In this document: positions 55,291 through 63,316 of the stretch, piece by piece
Layout: every line of letters starts with the position of its first letter
Numbering within the stretch: position 1 is the stretch's first letter
Source: GCA-002727735 sp036159515
GTDB taxonomy: Bacteria > Bacteroidota > Bacteroidia > Flavobacteriales_D > Parvicellaceae
DNA: 64,000 nt
Direction of reading: 5' to 3'
Assembly: GCA_036159515.1 (NCBI GenBank)
Contig: JAYYEV010000002.1
Coordinates: forward strand, 25,587-89,586
Translations under genes and position numbers: made by a program
The notes under the pieces: model-generated
The model's database searches: none
Seen by the model: the letters and a program-made list of their open reading frames with translations, nothing else
Told to the model about the DNA's origin: nothing

Positions 55291-57822
55291 ATGGCAGTAA
55301 TTAAAAGGTTAAGTAAAGTAGCAAGAGAACTAAATGTAGGTATCTCAACCATTGTTGAATTTTTGGGTTCGCAAGGAAAAGAGGTAAGTTCAAATCCTAA
55401 TACAAAAATTGATGAGGAACTATACATGCTGTTACTTGAAGAATTTCACAAAGAGAAATTTGAAAAGGAAAAAGCAGATAAAGTAAACATAGATAAGCCA
55501 GAAAGAACAGTCATAACTATATCGAAAGAAGAGCAAGCAAAAGCGGATGAAAAAGTAGATAAAATTGAAGCAAAAGCAGATAAATTATCCGGATTATCTG
55601 TGGTAGGTAAAATTAATTTAGATCCTAAACCAGCAAAGAAAGCACCTGAACCAGAAAAAGAGGTAAAAGAAGCTGAACCCAAGTCTAGTGATGAGCCTAA
55701 AGAAGAAATAAGTACCATAAAGGCAGAAGCGAAAAAACTTTCAGGGCCAACAGTTTTAGGTAAAATTAACCTTCCTGTTGAAAAGGAAAAGAAACAATCT
55801 GATGATGACAGTGATTCTTCTAGAAGAAAGAGAAAAAGAATAAAAAAAGTTAACGTCGAGAAAGCGGGTAGAAGAGCATCAAAAGAACATAAGAAAACAA
55901 CAAAAGGTCCACAAAAAACAGAAGTTTCAGAAGAAGAAATTCAAAAAGAAATTCGTGAAACTCTTGCAAGGTTGAGTAATAAGGGTAAGTCAAAGGCTTC
56001 TAAGTTTAGAAGAGAAAAAAGACAGGCTGTCTCCGAAAAGATAGAGCAGGAAGAAATTAGAGCAGAGGCAGAAAAAAATGTATTAAAATTAACCGAATTT
56101 GTAACGGTTTCTGAGTTGGCATTAATGATGTCGAAGTCCCCTAATGAAGTGATAGGAACACTGATGTCAATCGGAATATTCGCCTCCATTAATCAAAGAT
56201 TGGATGCAGAAACGTTAACTATGGTTGCTGAAGAGTATGGATTTGAAGTGGAATTTGTGAGTGCAGATGTTACTGCTTCTGTTATTGAGGATACTCAGGA
56301 TCCAGAACTAATGGTAGATAGACCACCCATTGTTACGGTAATGGGCCACGTTGACCACGGAAAAACATCCTTATTAGATTACATTAGGAATGCTGATGTA
56401 ACATCAGGTGAAGCAGGTGGAATAACCCAGCACATTGGTGCGTACTCTGTTAAACACAATGAAAAGTTGATTACATTCTTAGATACTCCAGGTCACGAAG
56501 CGTTTACTGCAATGAGGGCTAGGGGGGCTCAAGTTACAGATGTAGCTATTATAATTATAGCGGCAGATGATAGAGTAATGCCACAAACTAAAGAAGCTAT
56601 TAATCATGCTCAAGCTGCTGGAGTTCCCATGGTATTTGCTTTAAATAAATGCGATAGACCAAGTGCTAACCCAGATAAGATTAAAGAAGAACTTTCTGCT
56701 ATGAATATTCTAGTGGAAGATTGGGGAGGAAAATACCAATGTCAAGAAATTTCGGCAAAATCGGGTAATGGAATTGAAGATTTGCTTGAAAAGGTGCTTT
56801 TAGAGTCTGAACTTTTAGAACTTAAGGCTGATCCTGAAACGCATGCTAAAGGAACGGTAATTGAAGCTTCACTTGATAAAGGACGTGGATTTGTTACTAC
56901 CCTACTTGTACAATATGGAACATTAACTGTTGGAGACTCATTAATTGCTGGTACAGAATTTGGGAAAATTAAGGCTATGCATGATGAAAACGGTCGTCCA
57001 GTTAAAGAAGCTGGACCTTCTAGGCCAGTTTCGGTGTTAGGAATGAATGGTGCATCAAGCGCTGGCGATGTATTCAATGTTATGACGGACGAAAAAGAAA
57101 TAAAACAAATTGCATTAAAGCGTCAGCAACTTCAGCGAGAACAAGGTCTAAGAACTACTAAACATATTACTCTTGATGAAATAGGCAGAAGAATTGCGCT
57201 AGGAGACTTCCAAGAATTAAATGTTATTGTGAAAGGGGATGTAGATGGATCAATTGAAGCCCTTTCAGATTCTTTATTGAAACTTTCTCAGGAGTCTATT
57301 CAAATTAATGTAATACATAAAGCAGTAGGTCAAATCACAGAGTCCGATATCTTATTGGCGTCTGCCTCTGATGCGATAGTCATTGGATTCCAGGTAAGAC
57401 CATCCGCTGGAGCGAGAAAATTAGCCGAAAAAGAAGAAATTGATATTAGATTATATTCTATTATTTATAAGGCCATTGAAGAAATTAAAGAAGCAATGGA
57501 GGGTATGCTTTCTCCTGAATTTAAAGAAGAAATTGTAGCAACAGCTGAAATTAGGGAGACATTTAAAATTTCTAAAGTAGGAACAATCGCTGGATGTTAT
57601 GTGGTTGAAGGCAAAATTAACCGTAATCATAAAGTTCGCATCATAAGAGATGGAATAGTGGTGTACACAGGTGAATTGGGATCTTTAAAACGATTTAAAG
57701 ATGATGTAAAGGAAGTTCAGCACGGATATGAGTGTGGATTAAACATTGATAAATTCAACGACATAAAGGTCGGAGATGTTGTTGAAGCCTACGAGGAAGT
57801 AGAAGTAAATAGAAAACTCTAG
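55291..57822 (+). CDS. infB: Translation initiation factor IF-2
   Basis: An 843-residue IF-2. The first about 345 residues are a Lys/Glu-rich extension containing two copies of a KLSG.xVxGKINL motif, near residues 98-110 and 150-162. The GTPase domain has GHVDHGKT at 352-359, the switch GEAGGITQHIGAY, DTPGHEAF and NKCD. Domains II-IV follow to the C-terminus. IF-2 delivers initiator fMet-tRNA to the 30S subunit. The stop interlocks with that of a convergent gene (CTAG). Confidence 0.96.
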   Translation: MAVIKRLSKVARELNVGISTIVEFLGSQGKEVSSNPNTKIDEELYMLLLEEFHKEKFEKEKADKVNIDKPERTVITISKEEQAKADEKVDKIEAKADKLSGLSVVGKINLDPKPAKKAPEPEKEVKEAEPKSSDEPKEEISTIKAEAKKLSGPTVLGKINLPVEKEKKQSDDDSDSSRRKRKRIKKVNVEKAGRRASKEHKKTTKGPQKTEVSEEEIQKEIRETLARLSNKGKSKASKFRREKRQAVSEKIEQEEIRAEAEKNVLKLTEFVTVSELALMMSKSPNEVIGTLMSIGIFASINQRLDAETLTMVAEEYGFEVEFVSADVTASVIEDTQDPELMVDRPPIVTVMGHVDHGKTSLLDYIRNADVTSGEAGGITQHIGAYSVKHNEKLITFLDTPGHEAFTAMRARGAQVTDVAIIIIAADDRVMPQTKEAINHAQAAGVPMVFALNKCDRPSANPDKIKEELSAMNILVEDWGGKYQCQEISAKSGNGIEDLLEKVLLESELLELKADPETHAKGTVIEASLDKGRGFVTTLLVQYGTLTVGDSLIAGTEFGKIKAMHDENGRPVKEAGPSRPVSVLGMNGASSAGDVFNVMTDEKEIKQIALKRQQLQREQGLRTTKHITLDEIGRRIALGDFQELNVIVKGDVDGSIEALSDSLLKLSQESIQINVIHKAVGQITESDILLASASDAIVIGFQVRPSAGARKLAEKEEIDIRLYSIIYKAIEEIKEAMEGMLSPEFKEEIVATAEIRETFKISKVGTIAGCYVVEGKINRNHKVRIIRDGIVVYTGELGSLKRFKDDVKEVQHGYECGLNIDKFNDIKVGDVVEAYEEVEVNRKL

Positions 57823-58568
57823 TTTTTAGTATTTTCCATACTTAAGGGTAAAAAATATTTCAACTGTATATTGAAATAATTCCCTCTCAAAAAAGCTCCT
57901 TCATAATCATCAAAATCTCCACCTGAACCAGCATAATAATATTTAAAATGGGTGACCAAAATGGTAGATATAGGGATATTCACCTGACTACCAATGTAAA
58001 ATACACCAGCATCTTTATCTCGAAATTCTAAACCAATGGAAGCGTTAACTGATCCATTAATCCATCTGGCTCTTTCGGAGTAATGATGTATGAAATTTTG
58101 GCTACTTTTTGAAGCCACTGCTGAAGCATAAAAGTCCAACTCAGCCCCTAAAGAAGTATTCATGTGTACATTATCGCTAAGCTGTATAAAAACAAGAGCA
58201 TTTAGTGGGAAAGCATAATTTATGTATCCAAAGTCACCTACATCAGAATTAGATGAACCAATAAAATTATTTTCTCCGATAAATTTAAAATTTCGTCTAC
58301 AAAATAAAATACCGGATTCTAGGGTAATATTTTTTGATTTGGTATTTCTCATTAACATACCAAATTGATATCCTATTTTACTAGACAACTCAATATTTGA
58401 ATAATTGTTTTCTAAAATAAGAGGCCCTGCTCCAAAATAATCAATGGGTATTAAAGGGCTTAAAGTAAATCCAAATATTTTATCTCCCTCATTATTTTGT
58501 GAAATGGTTTGACCACAACAAGTCAATAACAAAACAATGAAGAGATAATAAAGGGGTTTAGATACCAT
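57819..58568 (-). CDS. Putative outer-membrane beta-barrel protein
   Basis: Start taken at ATG 58568, which forms TAATG with the stop of the gene upstream and begins a signal peptide (LYYLFIVLLLTCCGQTISQ); the frame's earlier ATG overlaps that gene. The mature protein of about 225 residues has alternating strands (FGFTLSPLIPIDYFG, KIGYQFGMLMRN, SVNASIGLEFRD, YFNIQLKYFLPL), typical of small outer-membrane barrels. Function unknown. Confidence 0.72.
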   Translation of the reverse strand: MVSKPLYYLFIVLLLTCCGQTISQNNEGDKIFGFTLSPLIPIDYFGAGPLILENNYSNIELSSKIGYQFGMLMRNTKSKNITLESGILFCRRNFKFIGENNFIGSSNSDVGDFGYINYAFPLNALVFIQLSDNVHMNTSLGAELDFYASAVASKSSQNFIHHYSERARWINGSVNASIGLEFRDKDAGVFYIGSQVNIPISTILVTHFKYYYAGSGGDFDDYEGAFLRGNYFNIQLKYFLPLSMENTKN

Positions 58569-58921
58569 TATTGGTTTTGCATATAGGAAATGAGTGCAAA
58601 TATAATAATGAGAAAACAAAAGACATAAATTGATAATCTACCCCAGTATGAGCTAATTATAGGCGAACGAAACTTGCCGAGGGCTTCGTAATTTAATTTT
58701 TGAACAATTTGATTATCCGTTTTTCTAACCCCAAATAAATAAACTAAACCTCTGTTAGATTCTTCTTCCCCTTTTTCAAAATGAATTTTTTTTTCCTTCA
58801 GTGAAGTTTCAAAATAGTTTGCTTTTTCCTTTTCATAAAAGAAAAACACTTTGTAAGCTTTATTGGTGGGATGATCCTTATGATTGGTTAATTTTAAGAA
58901 TCCTTCGTCCATGTCATCCAT
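58568..58921 (-). CDS. Small membrane protein of unknown function
   Basis: A 117-residue protein, N-terminal soluble part (YKVFFFYEKEKANYFETSL, GLVYLFGVRKTDNQIVQKLNYEA in parts) and a C-terminal membrane helix (about 96-113, SIYVFCFLIIIFALISY). The soluble part loosely recalls small DUF2007-like sensor proteins, but I would not assign it. It lies 11 nt after the nitroreductase and overlaps the barrel gene by one base. Confidence 0.7.
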   Translation of the reverse strand: MDDMDEGFLKLTNHKDHPTNKAYKVFFFYEKEKANYFETSLKEKKIHFEKGEEESNRGLVYLFGVRKTDNQIVQKLNYEALGKFRSPIISSYWGRLSIYVFCFLIIIFALISYMQNQ

Positions 58922-58932
58922 GTCACTTGATT

Positions 58933-59517
58933 TTAATTATACCACTCTGTTACATATTCAATGGGTTTCCGTTGCCCTTTTGGCCAATCCTCGTTTGGAT
59001 ACCCCAAGTAAATAACTCCCATGCATTTGTCCTGATCTCTAATTTTTAATATTTGATTCATTTCTTTAGTATAAATTACTTTTGGAGTTGACCAAAATGA
59101 ACCAATTCCATATGCAGTCGCGGTTAAACATATATTTTGAATCGCACATGCTACAGATGATATCTCTTCAATTTCAGGAATTTTTGGATTATCCCCCCTT
59201 TTCATATACACGACTACAGCTGCAGATGATTGGAAGGGTCTAGCTTGAATTTTTAGTAATTTATCCTCTCTGAATTTATCCTCAGGGGTGAGTTTTTTAT
59301 AGAGATTACTTAATGATTCAGCCAATTCACTCCTGCTTTCTCCAGTATATACCTTAAAACGCCAAGGTTGAGTCATTCCATGTGTTGGAGCCCATGTAGC
59401 ATTTTGTAATAAATGTTCTATGATTTCTTTATGAATTGTTCTAGAAGAGTAATGTTGAGGATATATAGTTCTCCTATTTTTAATGACCTCAGTAATTTCG
59501 CTAAGATTATATTTCAT
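58933..59517 (-). CDS. Nitroreductase-family FMN oxidoreductase
   Basis: A 194-residue nitroreductase-fold flavoprotein. Signs are IKNRRTIYPQHYSSRTI (FMN phosphate-binding Arg pair), ATWAPTHGMTQPWRFKVYTG, and GSFWSTPKVIY with a late YLGYPNEDWPKGQRKP. The THGMTQPW variant is typical of the YdjA-like group. It reduces nitro, quinone or similar substrates with NAD(P)H; the natural substrate is unknown. Confidence 0.92.
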   Translation of the reverse strand: MKYNLSEITEVIKNRRTIYPQHYSSRTIHKEIIEHLLQNATWAPTHGMTQPWRFKVYTGESRSELAESLSNLYKKLTPEDKFREDKLLKIQARPFQSSAAVVVYMKRGDNPKIPEIEEISSVACAIQNICLTATAYGIGSFWSTPKVIYTKEMNQILKIRDQDKCMGVIYLGYPNEDWPKGQRKPIEYVTEWYN

Positions 59518-59593
59518 GCTGGTGAATTAAAATGTAATATTAAATCTCATTTTCTTATTTATTAAATATTTCACAGAAAATATGATAAAATAA

Positions 59594-59601
59594 TACCTTT
59601 G
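59594..59601 (+). promoter_or_regulatory. Putative -7 box before the glycosyltransferase gene
   Basis: TACCTTTG matches TAnnTTTG and ends 16 nt before the ATG at 59618. No TTTG at the -33 distance (a TTTC lies at 59569-59572). Confidence 0.45.
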
Positions 59602-59617
59602 TTGAACAAGTTTTGGA

Positions 59618-60358
59618 ATGAAAATTAGCGCTATCATACCTACATATAATGAAGAAGATCATATCACAGCTGCCATAGAATCCTTGGCTTGGGCAGATGA
59701 AATTATAGTGGTAGATTCCTTTAGTACGGATAATACGGTAGCTCTTGCTCAATCGAAAGGAGTTAAAATCTTACAACGCGATTATGAGTATTCAGCTTCA
59801 CAGAAAAACTGGGCTATTCCTCAAGCAAGTTACGATTGGGTATTCATTTTAGATGCAGACGAAAGGGTGGAAGAAAATTTAGAAAAAGAAATTAGTAAGA
59901 TTAAAAACAGTCAACCTAAAAACGATGCATATTGGATTCCAAGACAAAATCATTTTATGGGCAAGAAAATTAGATTTTCTGGTTGGCAAGGAGATAAAGT
60001 AATAAGGCTATTTAACAAAAATAAATGTCATTATGAGGATAAAAAAGTACACGCTGAAATCATATGTAGTGGTAGCATTGGCAAACTAAAATCTCCATTA
60101 ACACATTATACATTTAAAAGTGTGGCTCATTACATGGAAAAGTGGGATAGGTACTCCACTTGGAGCGCTCAAGATCACCTAGGCGCCTCACCACCTAATA
60201 TTTTTCATTTTCTAGTTAAGCCTGCTTTTCGCTTTTTTAGAGACTTTATATTGAGAGGTGGAATACTGGACGGAAGAATAGGATATGTAGTATGTAAACT
60301 ATCTAGTATGGGTGTTTTTATGCGCTATGTGAAAATGCAAGAAAAGTTTAAAAACTAA
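59618..60358 (+). CDS. Family 2 glycosyltransferase (WaaE-like)
   Basis: A 246-residue GT-A enzyme with MKISAIIPTYNEEDHI, DEIIVVDSFSTDNTV, the metal-binding WVFILDADERV, and a WaaE/KdtX-type HxxF.FKSVAHYMEKW segment. Relatives add glucose to LPS core or similar glycans. It is a lone gene: its stop is one base from that of the convergent paaC. Confidence 0.9.
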   Translation: MKISAIIPTYNEEDHITAAIESLAWADEIIVVDSFSTDNTVALAQSKGVKILQRDYEYSASQKNWAIPQASYDWVFILDADERVEENLEKEISKIKNSQPKNDAYWIPRQNHFMGKKIRFSGWQGDKVIRLFNKNKCHYEDKKVHAEIICSGSIGKLKSPLTHYTFKSVAHYMEKWDRYSTWSAQDHLGASPPNIFHFLVKPAFRFFRDFILRGGILDGRIGYVVCKLSSMGVFMRYVKMQEKFKN

Positions 60359-60359
60359 A

Positions 60360-61112
60360 TTACCATTTCGCATCTGGATAGAGTAATGGTAAGTGTTGCA
60401 TTTCAGCTAGTAAATAGCCCATATACTCAGTATGAAATCCATCTTTACCATATTGTAGGGTGTAGGGAATACTTTCTGGCGAGGAAAGACCAGCATCATT
60501 AAAAGTATCCGTAACGATTTTAAACCAATCGGTTTTCAAATCATGATTAGATACTCCTATACCTTCTTTAAGCATTTCGTTGTCAATTTCATTATCATAG
60601 AATAACTCATCCACATACATCCATAATTCGTTTATCGCGACTTGTAGTCTATGATTGCTAACTTCTGTTCCCTGTCCAAGACGTATTACCCAGTCTTGAC
60701 TTCTTTGAAGATGATATCGGACTTCTTTAATGGATTTTTTACTTATTCCAGCAACAGTCTCGTCTTTACTATTGCATAAAGAAGTATACAATAAATTGTG
60801 GTATACATCCATAAAGAATTGCCTTACTAAAACGTATGCAAAATCAATATTGGCAACTTCAACTAAATGAAATGATCTAAAATCTTTCTCCTTTCGCTTA
60901 AAAGCAAGTTCATCAGCGGTAAGTTCACCTTTTATACTAGCGGCATAGGTTAGGAAATTTTCTGCTTGTCCTAAGAGGTCAAGGCCTACATTAGTGATAG
61001 CTAAATCTTCCTCTAAATGTGGTGCTTTACTACAATATTCACCAATACGTTGGCTTAAAATTAAAGGGGTATCCCCAAGCCTTAAGCAGTATTCATAAAG
61101 AAATTGATTCAT
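60360..61112 (-). CDS. paaC: Phenylacetyl-CoA epoxidase subunit PaaC
   Basis: A 250-residue ferritin-like helical protein, the structural partner of PaaA in phenylacetyl-CoA 1,2-epoxidase. Signs are LRLGDTPLILSQRIGEYCSKAP, EDLAITNVGLDLLGQAE and EVRYHLQRSQDWVIRLGQGTE-type residues. It is coupled to paaB by TAATG and is the last gene of the operon; no paaD or paaE follows before the convergent glycosyltransferase. Confidence 0.95.
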   Translation of the reverse strand: MNQFLYEYCLRLGDTPLILSQRIGEYCSKAPHLEEDLAITNVGLDLLGQAENFLTYAASIKGELTADELAFKRKEKDFRSFHLVEVANIDFAYVLVRQFFMDVYHNLLYTSLCNSKDETVAGISKKSIKEVRYHLQRSQDWVIRLGQGTEVSNHRLQVAINELWMYVDELFYDNEIDNEMLKEGIGVSNHDLKTDWFKIVTDTFNDAGLSSPESIPYTLQYGKDGFHTEYMGYLLAEMQHLPLLYPDAKW

Positions 61113-61402
61113 TATATGTGTTTTACACCATCTGGAACTTTGTAGAAAGTAGGATGACGATATACCTTATCATTGGAGGGATCGAAGAAAGCTTCGTCAT
61201 CAACTGATTGAGAAGAAACAATGTCATCTGCTTTGACTAGCCAAATCCCATTTCCTTCATTTCGTCTTGTATACAAATCTCTGGCAGATTGCATGGCCAT
61301 TTCCTTATCATAAGCGTGTAAACTTCCTACATGCTTGAAAGGTCTTCCAGCCTTAACTTGAATAAAAACTTCCCATAATATGCCTTGATTATCTTCCTGC
61401 AT
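61112..61402 (-). CDS. paaB: Phenylacetyl-CoA epoxidase subunit PaaB
   Basis: A 96-residue PaaB. I place the start at ATG 61402, which forms TAATG with the paaA stop; the longer frame begins inside paaA with a non-family basic stretch. Signs are WEVFIQVKAGRPFKHVGSLHA, ALYTRRNEG-type residues (DLYTRRNEGNGIWLV) and the HPTFYKVPDGVKHI end. PaaB stabilises the PaaAC complex and is needed for electron delivery. Confidence 0.95.
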   Translation of the reverse strand: MQEDNQGILWEVFIQVKAGRPFKHVGSLHAYDKEMAMQSARDLYTRRNEGNGIWLVKADDIVSSQSVDDEAFFDPSNDKVYRHPTFYKVPDGVKHI

Positions 61403-62343
61403 TATGCTGTTTTTTGTATGCTTCTTTTCTTTTTGGCATAAGCTATGGCCCCTTCTCTTACCCATGCACCATCTTCATGTGCACTCTTGTGATGTGCTAA
61501 TCTTTTTTTATTTCCTGGGCCGTATCCTTTTACTACATTCCAAAATTCATCCCAGTTTATTTCACCATAATCATAGTGACCAGTTGATTCATTCCATTTT
61601 AGATCAGGGTCAGGGAATGTTAACCCAATGTGCTCTCCTTGTTCTACCGTTTTGTCGATAAATTTTTGTCTTAGTTCATCATTGGATTCTCTCTTGATTT
61701 TCCATTTAAGAGATTGATTTGAATGCGCACTGTCTGCATCGTGGGGCCCAAACATCATTACAGACGGCCACCACCACCTATTCAAAGCATCTTGAGCCAT
61801 TTCTTTTTGTTCTGCAGTGCCATTCGCTAACGTAACCATGATTTCGTATCCCTGTCTTTGATGGAAACTTTCTTCCATGCAAATTTTCACCATAGCTCTT
61901 GAATATGGACCATAGGAAGTGCCTTGTAATGATACTTGGTTTACAATAGCAGCTCCGTCAACCAACCAACCTATTGCTCCGATGTCAGCCCATGTCAAGG
62001 TAGGATAATTGAATACACTGGAATATTTCGCTTTACCTTCATGTAACCACTCTAAAAATTGTTCTCTTTTAACTCCTAATGTTTCTGCAGCACAATATAG
62101 ATAAAGACCATGTCCAGCTTCATCTTGAATCTTAGCCATCAGTATTTTTTTACTTCTTAAACTCGGGGCTCTAGTAAGCCAATTTCCCTCAGGTTGCATT
62201 CCTATTACTTCTGAGTGAGCATGCTGTGATATTTGCCTGATGAGGGTCTGTCTGTATTTTTCAGGCATCCAATCTTTAGGCTCAATTTTAATATCTGCAT
62301 CTATCTTAGCTTGAAAAGCTTCTAATTTTTTTGCATCTTCCAT
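61402..62343 (-). CDS. paaA: Phenylacetyl-CoA epoxidase catalytic subunit PaaA
   Basis: A 313-residue di-iron oxygenase subunit. Iron-binding ExxH pairs lie in KIQDEAGHGLYLY and MEESFHQRQGYE; other signs are MPEKYRQTLIRQISQHAHSE and RWWWPSVMMFGPHD. It epoxidises the ring of phenylacetyl-CoA. It starts 3 nt after the kynA stop, so tryptophan and phenylacetate genes share one transcript. Confidence 0.96.
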   Translation of the reverse strand: MEDAKKLEAFQAKIDADIKIEPKDWMPEKYRQTLIRQISQHAHSEVIGMQPEGNWLTRAPSLRSKKILMAKIQDEAGHGLYLYCAAETLGVKREQFLEWLHEGKAKYSSVFNYPTLTWADIGAIGWLVDGAAIVNQVSLQGTSYGPYSRAMVKICMEESFHQRQGYEIMVTLANGTAEQKEMAQDALNRWWWPSVMMFGPHDADSAHSNQSLKWKIKRESNDELRQKFIDKTVEQGEHIGLTFPDPDLKWNESTGHYDYGEINWDEFWNVVKGYGPGNKKRLAHHKSAHEDGAWVREGAIAYAKKKRSIQKTA

Positions 62344-62346
62344 GGC

Positions 62347-63306
62347 TTAAAATTCAATTTCTGCAAAATTAGTAAGGATTTCATGACCTTCTAGGTTTTG
62401 TTCACCCCAATTCTTCATTTCGTCATTTGTCCATAATTTAGGAAAAAACACCCTACGTTGGTATTTTGGATGCATGTATTTTTTCCAATCGCTTCCGCCG
62501 GTAGCTTCTTCTTTTTTCTTACCACTCTCCAAGTAATGACTAGCTGTGTTATAATGTTCCATCACCCATTTTACGTTAACGGTGTGATCATAATGTCTCA
62601 ATGAATTTACCAGTTTAAGGTTTTCTTTTTCATTTTTTGGAAGATTTTGAAACAACGTCCAAATGTTTTTAGTGTTGTAATCTTTCATGAATTGAATAAA
62701 GGTATCCATATACTTTTCCTCAAAAAGACGAATCATTAATGATTTCTCCCCTGTTTGATGATCTTTCCCTGCCGCTTGCCAATATAAATGCTCAAAAGCA
62801 TGCCTGAACGGTGTATTTCGGTTAATCGTAGATCTAAAACGATAGTCAATCAAATTTATAAGTTCAGTACTTGCAAATTCAATCATTCGGTATTGAGCGC
62901 TTTGAAATCCGCTTGCTGGCGCCAGTGTTTTTCTAAATTTCATGTACTGCTCCACGTCCATGCCTTCACGCATGATTTTAAATGAGCTACTTAGCATATC
63001 AAAGTATCTACTGATTCGGTCTAAACGAATACTGAAGAAATCTGCAGTCAACTTCTTTTTAAAGGCCACTTGTTCAATTTCCCATAGAATCATTTTGAAC
63101 AGTAATTCATTAATCTGATGATAAACAATGAATACCATTTCGTCTGGTAAGGTAGATCGTTGAATTTGAAGATTGAGGAGAGCATCCGTTTGAATGTAAT
63201 CCCAGTAATTAAGCGGCTTTCCATGCAATAGTCCCTCAAAGTGGTTTTCAGCATTTTGTCCCAATGCTTCAAATTTCTTAGAAATGTCGTTAATTAAGTT
63301 ATCCAA
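62347..63306 (-). CDS. kynA: Tryptophan 2,3-dioxygenase
   Basis: A 319-residue heme dioxygenase that opens tryptophan to N-formylkynurenine. Signs are LNYWDYIQTDALLNLQ, FIVYHQINELLFKMILWE (substrate-binding His), MKFRKTLAPASGFQSAQYR (substrate-binding Arg) and LRHYDHTVNVKW with the likely heme-ligand His. The start is TTG at 63306; the frame closes just upstream. It lies 10 nt after the hpd stop. The downstream kyn genes are not in the window. Confidence 0.93.
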   Translation of the reverse strand: MDNLINDISKKFEALGQNAENHFEGLLHGKPLNYWDYIQTDALLNLQIQRSTLPDEMVFIVYHQINELLFKMILWEIEQVAFKKKLTADFFSIRLDRISRYFDMLSSSFKIMREGMDVEQYMKFRKTLAPASGFQSAQYRMIEFASTELINLIDYRFRSTINRNTPFRHAFEHLYWQAAGKDHQTGEKSLMIRLFEEKYMDTFIQFMKDYNTKNIWTLFQNLPKNEKENLKLVNSLRHYDHTVNVKWVMEHYNTASHYLESGKKKEEATGGSDWKKYMHPKYQRRVFFPKLWTNDEMKNWGEQNLEGHEILTNFAEIEF

Positions 63307-63316
63307 AATTCAAGTA

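Noticed and set aside
56742..57077. A 111-codon minus-strand frame
   Set aside because: Antisense shadow of infB without motifs.
61403..61465. N-terminal extension of paaB
   Set aside because: Basic 21-residue stretch read from the end of paaA in another frame; PaaB proteins start near the chosen ATG at 61402.
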